Assembly (NCBI GenBank): GCA_963736445.1
Contig: CAVTOY010000011.1
Span: forward strand, 1-64,000
DNA from: Thiosocius sp963736445
GTDB taxonomy: Bacteria > Pseudomonadota > Gammaproteobacteria > Chromatiales > Chromatiaceae
Direction of reading: 5' to 3'
DNA: 64,000 bases
A program made the position numbers and the translations under genes. Of the stretch, positions 45,291-52,666 are shown piece by piece. The notes beneath the pieces were generated by a model that was not told where the DNA came from, did not search any database, and saw only the letters and a list, made by a program, of their open reading frames with translations. Positions within the stretch are counted from its first letter, which is position 1, and the number at the start of each line of letters is the position of its first letter.

Positions 45291-45316
45291 CCGGCGGATG
45301 TCTCGGCATCCGCCGG
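45291..45316 (+). terminator. Perfect hairpin between first two fibre genes
   Basis: CCGGCGGATG, loop TCTCGG, CATCCGCCGG: a perfect 10-bp stem without a T-tract, 30 bp after the repeat-protein stop. It more likely acts as a partial terminator or mRNA-stabilising stem that raises the level of the first gene over those behind it. Confidence 0.5.
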
Positions 45317-45358
45317 TCAACCAGCCTGAATGAACGTATTAACTTTAGGAGTCGGCAG

Positions 45359-45721
45359 ATGAACCGCAAGCTGGCTTGGGTGCTTATCGCGTGTGCCGTG
45401 GGGATGTCCTTCGGATTGAGGGCCGAATCCACGGTCAGCATCACGGAAGGAGACACACTGATGCTCGAGGCGGCCCTCAGCGAGGATGACCTCGCGGGTA
45501 ATCGGGGCGAGGGAGTCGCCATGGACGATATGACCCTCAACGAGATAGACATCGACGGCAGCAATCACGGCAACACCGTGATGAATTCCGTCACGGGCCA
45601 AAACTTTATCGGCAACGGCGCCTTCAATGGTGCGAGCGGGATGTTCGACACTATCCAGAACAGTGGCAACAATGTCCTGATCCAGAACGCCACCATCGTC
45701 AATATCAACATGTCGGATTGA
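45359..45721 (+). CDS. Small exported protein, putative minor fibre subunit
   Basis: A 120-residue protein with a signal peptide (MNRKLAWVLIACAVGMSFGL, cleavage after RAE or nearby). The mature part is acidic (SITEGDTLMLEAALSEDDLA) and ends in a beta-prone Asn-rich stretch: GNGAFNGASGMFDTI then QNSGNNVLIQNATIVNIN. This end aligns with the C-terminus of the repeat protein at 44269 (QNTGANALIQQQVTFQGN). TAGGAG lies 8 nt before the ATG. The gene is 3 bp from the C39 peptidase gene. A role as nucleator or minor subunit, like FapB, is inferred. Confidence 0.75.
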   Translation: MNRKLAWVLIACAVGMSFGLRAESTVSITEGDTLMLEAALSEDDLAGNRGEGVAMDDMTLNEIDIDGSNHGNTVMNSVTGQNFIGNGAFNGASGMFDTIQNSGNNVLIQNATIVNINMSD

Positions 45722-45724
45722 TGG

Positions 45725-46462
45725 ATGAGCGTGCTACACAACAACAGGCGGAGGGGCTTTAGGGCCCTGGCCCGCGTTCTGGGCTTCGCAGCGGCGCTCG
45801 TCTACCCGACGTTCGCCGCTGCCCTTTCTATGGTCTTACCGACCGCCGGTGCGGGCGGGACCTTCACGGTCGACGTCGTCAGTTTCAAGGAATCACGTTT
45901 TCAGACCATTCTGCGCCAGCAGTACGATTACAGCTGCGGCTCGGCCGCCGTGGCCTCGCTGTTGAGCTTTCACTACAACGACCCTAAGTCCGAGATCGAG
46001 GTGTTCAAGGACATGTGGGAACGCGGCGATCAGCAAAAGATCCAGCGCGAGGGTTTCTCGCTGCTCGACATGAAGACCTACCTCGAGAGCAACGGCTATC
46101 GCGCCGATGGCTATCGCCTGCCGCTGGACCGGCTGGTCAAGGTCGGCGTGCCGGCGATCACACTGATCAACAACAACGGTTACATGCACTTTGTAGTCAT
46201 CAAGGGGGTCTCCAATGACGAGATCCTGCTCGGTGACCCGGTGCTCGGCGTCCGCAAGCTGCCGCGCGATGAATTCGACGCCATGTGGCAGGGCGGGATC
46301 GTGTTCCTAATCAAGAACAAGGCCAAAATCGCGCGCGCAAGTTTCAATCGCGACACCGAATGGCAGACGGTTGCGGAAGCACCGTTGGATGTGGGCAAGG
46401 CGATGAGCGTGCGTTCTCTCGCCGATTTCAACCTGCTGCTGCCGGCTCGTTCGGACTTCTGA
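45725..46462 (+). CDS. C39-type peptidase, FapD-like
   Basis: A 245-residue exported protein: signal peptide (ALVYPTFAAA) followed by a C39 papain-like domain. The catalytic Cys is in QYDYSCGSAAVASLLSFHYN, the His in NGYMHFVVIKGV and the Asp in LLGDPVLGVR. C39 peptidases of this stand-alone periplasmic kind (FapD) accompany Fap amyloid export. No ABC transporter is fused. The gene follows the small subunit gene by 3 bp. Its target may be a subunit precursor or the channel; none is evident from sequence. Confidence 0.85.
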   Translation: MSVLHNNRRRGFRALARVLGFAAALVYPTFAAALSMVLPTAGAGGTFTVDVVSFKESRFQTILRQQYDYSCGSAAVASLLSFHYNDPKSEIEVFKDMWERGDQQKIQREGFSLLDMKTYLESNGYRADGYRLPLDRLVKVGVPAITLINNNGYMHFVVIKGVSNDEILLGDPVLGVRKLPRDEFDAMWQGGIVFLIKNKAKIARASFNRDTEWQTVAEAPLDVGKAMSVRSLADFNLLLPARSDF

Positions 46463-46478
46463 CGGTGGCAAGGATCAC

Positions 46479-47831
46479 GTGACCGTGAAACAGCAGACGA
46501 TCAAACACCTCCCTGCCCTGGCCGTGACCAGCGCGCTGTTCGCGCTGGGCGTCGGGCTTACGTCTGCCGGACTGATCACCGGCGGCGCTATCCCGCGGCT
46601 TCTGTCGGGTGATACACAGGCGTCGGCTGCACCGCGGCAAGATGAGGTGCAAACGCCGCAATCCGGCCACCAGGCGCTCAGCGAACTGGAGCGTTCCCTG
46701 CAGCGGCTTTCGGCGCCGAAAACGCACAATGAGCCGCATGATCACCGCGCCAGCCCGGAACGCGTGCAGTGGATGCTGTCCGAATCGAGCGCCGGCCGCA
46801 CTGACCGCTTGGCAGTGGAGACGGGCCCGCGCATCGCGGGTCGGATCGATCGGCCAGCCACGCAGGGCGGCGCCGCGGCGTTCATCGCCAGCGTCGCGGT
46901 GGATCTGACCCGGATCGGGCACGACCTTGGCGTGGCGGCGCCGCGCAAGGACACGCCCAAGATCGGCGTCGCTATGCTGGATACCGCACTGCAGCGCTTC
47001 GACCGCGTCAGCGGCCCGGTCGCCAGCGACACCTTCGCACGCGTCTATCTGGGACTTTCGGAGATGGTGCCGAAGCTCTCCGACAGCGTCGCCTATCATC
47101 AAAGCGTTCCCAAGGCAGACCTGCGTGCACAAGTCATCGAAGCGCGCACTGCCGCATCGCTCGCGGCGTATCCGACGCTGACGACCGCGGGTCCGCTAAC
47201 CACCCAGATCCACAGGCAGACGATCACGGCACCGCGCCTGTTGGACGAAATGCTGACGGGCGATACCGCAATGCTCGACGCGGCCCCAATGGAGATCGCC
47301 GGCCTTACGGCGCCCGTTGAACAGCTGGCGCTGGGCGCCATGACGGCCGCCCCAAAAGACCTCGGCAGCGCGCTGCCATATGACGAGGCGCAGCTGGCGC
47401 TGGATGACATCGATATCGATGCACTGGGTGATACCGGCCTGGCCAGCCTGGAGTCGCCAGTCGATGCCGAACAGCTACAGGAGACGCGGGCCGGCTTCGT
47501 GCTCGATAACGGCGTCCAGATCGATTTCAACGTCACCCGCCTGACCGTGATCGAAGAACTCGGCCAGCCGGCGTTGAACCTGACGAATATGCCGCAGGGT
47601 CTGAATCAGGCCTCGCTCTCGCGCGTTACGGCCGGCCAGGAGGGCAATACTCGGGTGATGACGCAGACCCAAGGCATGGCCGCATTTTCGGTGGTGCAGA
47701 ACAGTCTCGACAACCAGGCGATCTACGACATCACGACCATCAACGTCGATATCAAGAACCTCGGGCTGCAAAGCCTGGATTTCGTGCCAGAGAGCCTGCG
47801 ATCCGATGCGGTCCCGGCTGTCTTGAAATAG
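46479..47831 (+). CDS. Membrane-anchored 450-residue protein of the fibre locus
   Basis: An N-terminal signal anchor (LPALAVTSALFALGVGLTSA) is followed by a long Ala-rich, partly helical region. A C-terminal beta-prone part follows (AGFVLDNGVQIDFNVTRLTV, EELGQPALNLTNMPQG). Near its end lies QNSLDNQAIYDITTINVD, which aligns with the C-terminal motif of the two putative subunits. The start is a GTG with AAGGA 4-8 nt upstream, 16 bp after the peptidase stop. I know no family for it. It may be an extra exported component or an assembly factor. Confidence 0.65.
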   Translation: MTVKQQTIKHLPALAVTSALFALGVGLTSAGLITGGAIPRLLSGDTQASAAPRQDEVQTPQSGHQALSELERSLQRLSAPKTHNEPHDHRASPERVQWMLSESSAGRTDRLAVETGPRIAGRIDRPATQGGAAAFIASVAVDLTRIGHDLGVAAPRKDTPKIGVAMLDTALQRFDRVSGPVASDTFARVYLGLSEMVPKLSDSVAYHQSVPKADLRAQVIEARTAASLAAYPTLTTAGPLTTQIHRQTITAPRLLDEMLTGDTAMLDAAPMEIAGLTAPVEQLALGAMTAAPKDLGSALPYDEAQLALDDIDIDALGDTGLASLESPVDAEQLQETRAGFVLDNGVQIDFNVTRLTVIEELGQPALNLTNMPQGLNQASLSRVTAGQEGNTRVMTQTQGMAAFSVVQNSLDNQAIYDITTINVDIKNLGLQSLDFVPESLRSDAVPAVLK

Positions 47832-48012
47832 GCCGCGACCCTCTCCCCGGCAGCGCACAAGATGGCCGGCGGGCCCGGGTAAATCTCTCGTACTGGGAAG
47901 GTCCTTCACGAACTTGCCGTCAAGGGCGTTTATAGCGGGTTCGTGCATGGCATCTAATTGAAAAGATGATATATTTCTGTAAAGGACTACGTTGCCAAGA
48001 AGTAATATAAAG

Positions 48013-49392
48013 ATGCCTAACAAACCTGTATTGTTTGTCGTCAGCCTGGTGTTAAGCACCTTGGTCGTAGGCGCCGCGGCGCAATCTCAGGGCGATCAAT
48101 TCTCCGGCATCAAGCAGCAGCTGACGGCCGAGAAGGAGGCACTCGAATCCGAAGAACTCAAGAAACTGATTGCGATCGAGCGGCAAAAACTGATGCAGCA
48201 GCTCCAGGCCCTGGAGGCGCTGGAGGCGCGGGTTCAGCAGCTCGAAGGCGACAAACCGGCCGCGGCTCCGGCCGGCCAACCGCAGCAACCCAAACCCAAG
48301 GCAGCGCCGGCGGCGGCCGTCGCGGCGAAGACACCCTCAGAGCCCGGTGCGGCATCCACCGGCTCGGTCGGCGAAGCCCAGAAGGAAGAGGCCGAAAAGG
48401 AGCGGGTCAGCGACGCGCGCAAGGTGGCCGCCTTGAGCGACGATGTCCGCGGTATCCTCACGCCACGCGGCACGCTGACGCTCGAGCCGTCCCTGAAGTA
48501 CACCCAGACGTCTACCGACCGCGTGTTTCTCGAGGGCTTCGGGCCCTTGGTGCTGCCTAGCTTCTTTCTCGGCGTCATCGATATCCGTGAGACCGACCGC
48601 AAGACCTGGATCGCCGCGCTCACGGCGCGCTATGGGGTGACCAACCGCCTGCAGGTCGAGGTCAAAGTGCCCTACGTCTGGCGCGACGACAGCACGCGCT
48701 CGCGACCGATCTCGCAGTCGCTGTTCTCTGACGATGTGTTCGATGCCGACGGCAACGACATCGGCGATGTCGAATTCGCGGTCGACTATCAGATCAACGA
48801 CGGACTGGGTGGGTGGCCGTTCTTTACCGGCAGCCTGCGCGTCAAGACGGACACTGGTACGGATCCTTATAGTGTCGAGACCTTCGATGTGCTCGTGCAA
48901 GACCCTGACGATCCCAACGGCGGTTGTCTGGAGAATGACGACGGCGAGTGCCTCATCCAGCGCTTTCCGAAGGAACTCGCGACCGGGACCGGCACCTGGA
49001 GTGTTCAGCCCAGCCTCACCTTCCTCTACCCGACCGACCCGGCGGTCTTTTACGGCACCGTCGACTACAGTTTCAACCTGGAGCATGATTTCGGCGGCGA
49101 CATCGGCAAGATCGACCCAGGCGATGCGCTCGGCCTCAGCGGCGGCATGGGTTTTGGGATCAACGACAGGTCTTCGTTCAGCATCGGCTTCTCGTACAAG
49201 CACGGATTCGATACCAAGCAAGGGGGCACAAAGTTGAAGGGCTCCGATTATGACATCGGCCAGATGCTGTTCGGTTACTCCTTCCGCATGACACAAGACA
49301 CCAATGTCAACCTGTCGGTGGGGGTCGGTGTGACCGACGATGCCCAGGACTTCGAGCTTAATCTGCGCGTTCCGACGAACTTTGCGCTCTGA
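48013..49392 (+). CDS. Coiled-coil/beta-barrel outer-membrane protein, FapF-like
   Basis: A ~459-residue exported protein: signal peptide (VLFVVSLVLSTLVVGAAA), then a coiled coil at ~20-75 (EKEALESEELKKLIAIERQK, LMQQLQALEALEARVQQLEG), a P/A-rich linker, and from ~140 a beta-barrel domain. The barrel has alternating strands (GTLTLEPSLKYTQTSTDRVF, YGVTNRLQVEVKVPYVWRDD, FSIGFSYKHGFDT) and a C-terminal NLRVPTNFAL. FapF, the Fap amyloid export pore, has the same N-terminal coiled coil plus barrel plan. A TTG at 47992 with AAAGGA nearby is an alternative start. This is the likely secretion channel of the locus. Confidence 0.78.
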   Translation: MPNKPVLFVVSLVLSTLVVGAAAQSQGDQFSGIKQQLTAEKEALESEELKKLIAIERQKLMQQLQALEALEARVQQLEGDKPAAAPAGQPQQPKPKAAPAAAVAAKTPSEPGAASTGSVGEAQKEEAEKERVSDARKVAALSDDVRGILTPRGTLTLEPSLKYTQTSTDRVFLEGFGPLVLPSFFLGVIDIRETDRKTWIAALTARYGVTNRLQVEVKVPYVWRDDSTRSRPISQSLFSDDVFDADGNDIGDVEFAVDYQINDGLGGWPFFTGSLRVKTDTGTDPYSVETFDVLVQDPDDPNGGCLENDDGECLIQRFPKELATGTGTWSVQPSLTFLYPTDPAVFYGTVDYSFNLEHDFGGDIGKIDPGDALGLSGGMGFGINDRSSFSIGFSYKHGFDTKQGGTKLKGSDYDIGQMLFGYSFRMTQDTNVNLSVGVGVTDDAQDFELNLRVPTNFAL

Positions 49393-49404
49393 GGGCCGCA
49401 CACA

Positions 49405-49683
49405 ATGAAGAGACATACCTTGGTACTACTGACCGTGGTCGTGGCCGGCTGCGCCGGCACGCAGGAAGGCGGACAGGGGGGCGCAGAGAATCCGTCGGAG
49501 TACTGCCGTAGTCAGGGCATTGCAGAAGGCACGGACGGCTTCCGCAACTGCGTGAGCAACTACATCCATCAGTACTGTATGTCACAGGGCCTGACCATTG
49601 GTACCGAGGAATACGCCAGCTGCGAGGCCAGCCTGCGCAACGCGAGTTTCCTGCGTCAACAGCTGCAGATGCGCGGTCTGTAG
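49405..49683 (+). CDS. Small cysteine-containing lipoprotein
   Basis: A 92-residue protein with a lipobox (LVLLTVVVAGC, Cys ~16) and a mature domain with four cysteines in a repeated pattern: EYCRSQGIAEGTDGFRNCV and QYCMSQGLTIGTEEYASCEA. The two halves look like a duplicated ~27-residue helical hairpin (CxSQGxxxGTxxxxxC). GAGGG lies ~11 nt before the ATG. Last gene of the fibre locus; it may help hold the channel or bind subunits. Function unknown. Confidence 0.7.
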   Translation: MKRHTLVLLTVVVAGCAGTQEGGQGGAENPSEYCRSQGIAEGTDGFRNCVSNYIHQYCMSQGLTIGTEEYASCEASLRNASFLRQQLQMRGL

Positions 49684-49766
49684 ATCGTATATTCGGGGTG
49701 GTGGTGCGATCAGCGTACCGCACCCGATTCGATAGCGACCAGCGTGCGGTGCGCTACGGCTTGCGC

Positions 49767-50024
49767 TTACGATTTGGTCGAGACCGTCTCCAATAGCCTT
49801 TCCCACCAGTGCGCGGGCTCGATCCCATAGAGCAGATACTGCAGCAAGACGAAGACACCTGCGATTAGCGCGGCGACCAGGAGCAGCAGCGCCAGGCTCG
49901 CCCAGAAGTGGCCGGGTTCCGGTTCGTACTGCACGGCCGGCCGATCCTCTATCGGGTCGGGGTCGGGCGCTCGACCTGATCGCTCGTTCTGCGCCCTTCT
50001 CAGGGAATCAAGTATGCGGGACAT
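49767..50024 (-). CDS. Short GspB-like membrane protein
   Basis: An 85-residue protein starting MSRILDSLRRAQNERSGRAP, the typical N-terminus of GspB/ExeB-type proteins (MSxILDALRRAxxER), with one membrane helix (FWASLALLLLVAALIAGVFV). The long periplasmic domain of real GspB is missing, so it is a mini-GspB. It follows the GspA/ExeA-type gene by 12 bp on the same strand; GspA and GspB together help insert secretins through the cell wall. Confidence 0.7.
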   Translation of the reverse strand: MSRILDSLRRAQNERSGRAPDPDPIEDRPAVQYEPEPGHFWASLALLLLVAALIAGVFVLLQYLLYGIEPAHWWERLLETVSTKS

Positions 50025-50036
50025 TGGGCCTCATCT

Positions 50037-52088
50037 TCAGCTGCCTGATGCAGCCAGTCTGTTCTGCAGCAGGATAAAGGTACGCGGCCCTACGACCCCG
50101 TCAGGCCTCAGGCCCTGCTCGCGCTGGAACTTTTTCACGCGCGCGACCAAGGGTTCGTCGATCACATCACCGCTGGTGGTCTTGCCCTCGATCTGATCGA
50201 TGGCGCGACGCAGCCACAGCGCCGGCGGACCCGTCGTGCCCAAGACAAGATTGCCTTTGAAATCACCCGCCCGGCGCCAGAGCAGTAGAAACTTGCCGTC
50301 CCAAACCTCGCCCAGCGCGGTTGCGGGAATCACGTGTCTGCGGTCGAGCACATCCAGCACCACGCTGTCGGGGCTCGCCTTCATCACCACGGCGTAGGAC
50401 GACACCTCGCCGATGGTCAGATACAGGATCGCTGGCCGATCATAGCGATGCAACCCTGCCAGACCGCTCGCCTCGTTGAGACAGCTGAGGCCCTGTTCCG
50501 CCGCACTCCGACAGAAATCCAGCCCGGGCGACGTATCTTTAACGCCCCACATGGAGAGCAGCTTGCGCTCAGCATAGCGTCGCGTGTAATCGTCGAGCGT
50601 CTGATCGCCGGGCAGCCCCGAGGGGCGACCGTCCATAGCTGGTGATGTTACTGTTTCTGCTTTTTTCGGGACGGCTGCCGCAGATGGTGATGTTACTGAC
50701 TGCGGCACCGCTGGCGATATGGGTGACGGCGGCGTCGCTGCGGCGTCGCCCCCGGCAGTGCTGTCCGCCGAGCCCGCTAGGCTATCGCCCGGGACCGCCG
50801 GCGCCTGCTGCATGATAATTGGGGGCTCGACCTCGACCGACGCGGTTTCTGCAGCAGCGGACGCCATCTGGGTATCGGCCGCGATCGGCGTGCGGTCCGC
50901 CGCAGGGGTTTCCAGTGCGGTGTCGAGCCCGTCCTGAGGCGCCGCCGGGTCGGACATCACCACCCCAGACGGGGTTTCCGGCGTCGGCGCTGGTGTGATT
51001 GGGGCCGTGCGCTCCACTGCGGGTATCTCGGGCATCGCCGGCCGCTGGGCCGGTGGTGCAGTGGCAGACTGCGGAGGCGGCGCGTTCGCCGCCGGCGGCC
51101 TCCCGCCTTCGATACCCTGCAGGTCCGCCACACGGCTATCGAACCAGGGACGCACGGCCCCCAGGTTCATCCAGTAGGCCGCGCCGAATGCCACCGCGGC
51201 CAGCATGACGACCGCACCGAACACCATAGCCGCCTTGCCGATCCCGCCGCGTGATGACTCGCCGTTGCCGAGCACGCGCCGTTCGGCGTCCCCGATGATC
51301 TTGGCGTCTATCTTTTCCGCAGAACGCTGGTAGGCACTGAGCAAGGCCTTGTCGCACAGCACATTGATCAGGCGCGGCACGCCCTTGGAGAAGGCATAGA
51401 TCCTGCGGATCGCCGATGCCGTGAACGGGATGTCCTGCGCGCCGGCCACCTCGAGGCGCCGCTCGATGTAGGCACGAGTCTCGCTCTTGTTCAGGGGCCC
51501 TAGGTGAAAACGCGAGGTGATCCGCTGTGACACCTGGAGCAGTTCCGGGCGCTTGAGCATGTCGCGCAGTTCAGGCTGCCCGATCAGGAAGATCTGCAGC
51601 AGCTTGTCGGTATTGCTCTCCAGATTGGTTAGCAGGCGGATCTGCTCGAGCAGCTCGTGGGTGAGATTCTGGGCCTCATCAACGATCAGGATGGTCTTGT
51701 GTCCAACCGCATAGACCTGCAGCAGAAAGCGATTGAGATTGTCGATCAGATTCTTGTTGGAGTCGCGGTTGCCCTCGATCACCAGGTCCAGTTCATCGCA
51801 GATCGTCAGCAGGAACTCGTTCAGCGTGAGCACCGGATTGAGGATCAGGACAACCTCTGTCTTCGGCGGGAGCCGCTCGAGGAAGGTCCGGCAGATCGTG
51901 GTCTTCCCGGTGCCGACGTCACCGCTCAGCAGGACGAAACCGTTACCGCCACTGGCCGCACCGTAATCGAGATGTTCCAGCGCCGCGCGATGACTCTCGC
52001 TCAGATAGACAAATCGCGGGTCCGGGGTGATCGAAAACGGATGTTCTCTGAGACCGAAGTATTGCTCGTATGCGTACGTGGTGCTCAC
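50037..52088 (-). CDS. GspA/ExeA-type ATPase with peptidoglycan-binding end
   Basis: A ~683-residue inner-membrane protein. The N-terminal AAA ATPase has FGLREHPFSITPDPRFVYLS, Walker A GDVGTGKTTICR and Walker B TILIVDEAQN. A single membrane helix lies at ~285-305. A Pro/Ala-rich linker, a C39-like fold domain without the catalytic Cys (ILYLTIGEVSSYAVVMKASP), and a C-terminal PG_binding_1 motif (KKFQREQGLRPDGVVGPRTF) follow. The GTG at 52088 (AGGA 5 nt upstream) gives the usual start. ExeA-type proteins remodel peptidoglycan to allow secretin assembly. No type II secretion genes are in the window; the nearest channel is the Fap-like one. Confidence 0.87.
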   Translation of the reverse strand: MSTTYAYEQYFGLREHPFSITPDPRFVYLSESHRAALEHLDYGAASGGNGFVLLSGDVGTGKTTICRTFLERLPPKTEVVLILNPVLTLNEFLLTICDELDLVIEGNRDSNKNLIDNLNRFLLQVYAVGHKTILIVDEAQNLTHELLEQIRLLTNLESNTDKLLQIFLIGQPELRDMLKRPELLQVSQRITSRFHLGPLNKSETRAYIERRLEVAGAQDIPFTASAIRRIYAFSKGVPRLINVLCDKALLSAYQRSAEKIDAKIIGDAERRVLGNGESSRGGIGKAAMVFGAVVMLAAVAFGAAYWMNLGAVRPWFDSRVADLQGIEGGRPPAANAPPPQSATAPPAQRPAMPEIPAVERTAPITPAPTPETPSGVVMSDPAAPQDGLDTALETPAADRTPIAADTQMASAAAETASVEVEPPIIMQQAPAVPGDSLAGSADSTAGGDAAATPPSPISPAVPQSVTSPSAAAVPKKAETVTSPAMDGRPSGLPGDQTLDDYTRRYAERKLLSMWGVKDTSPGLDFCRSAAEQGLSCLNEASGLAGLHRYDRPAILYLTIGEVSSYAVVMKASPDSVVLDVLDRRHVIPATALGEVWDGKFLLLWRRAGDFKGNLVLGTTGPPALWLRRAIDQIEGKTTSGDVIDEPLVARVKKFQREQGLRPDGVVGPRTFILLQNRLAASGS

Positions 52089-52292
52089 AAGAATCCTGAC
52101 TTCAAGAGACTGCAATCTTGATGATGACGACTACGCATGATTATCGGATCTTGCAGTGGGCATTGTCTAACGCCGCAACACGGCGCCTTCCAGATTTTGC
52201 GTCCAGGGGAATGAAAAGTTTAGTCGAGACGGGCCGTAAATGGCGGAATCCGGCTGCGGCCTAAGCGCCAAGGCCAATACCGCACCCGACCG

Positions 52293-52643
52293 CTACTGTG
52301 CGGCGGCCATGACCTCGCTCAACGCCAGCAGGCCAGCCTGCGAGGGGGCATCGATGTCGATGATCTGCAGACCAGCCCAGTACGCATCCGGCTGATTGGA
52401 GTCGGATCGCCACAGCACCATTAGGCCCGCGGTAAACCGCTTGCTCTGGCCATCGGGGCCGGTCGCACGACACTCCACTTGATAAAGATTTTCTATCTCG
52501 ATAGCGTGCGGCGTCAGCAGCATCAGGCCACCCGGCGATAAATTGACGACTTCGCCCAGCCGGTCGCCGCTGACCTGATCGATCAACTCGGCGCGCCAGC
52601 CCTTGGCATCGAGTGCAATGCGGGTATGCTGTCTCTTTTCCAC
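52293..52643 (-). CDS. PilZ-domain protein (cyclic-di-GMP sensor)
   Basis: A 116-residue single PilZ domain. The two c-di-GMP motifs are present: KRQHTRI near the N-terminus (RxxxR) and NLSPGGL (N/DxSxxG). Remaining strands (YQVECRATGPDGQSKRFTAG, AYWAGLQIIDID) fit the fold. It lies 23 bp downstream of the DUF1631 gene on the same strand, so it is probably co-transcribed. It suggests that this region, possibly including surface-fibre export, responds to c-di-GMP, which is inference. Confidence 0.87.
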   Translation of the reverse strand: MEKRQHTRIALDAKGWRAELIDQVSGDRLGEVVNLSPGGLMLLTPHAIEIENLYQVECRATGPDGQSKRFTAGLMVLWRSDSNQPDAYWAGLQIIDIDAPSQAGLLALSEVMAAAQ

Positions 52644-52666
52644 GCGGTGTCTCCCAAAGGCCGGCG

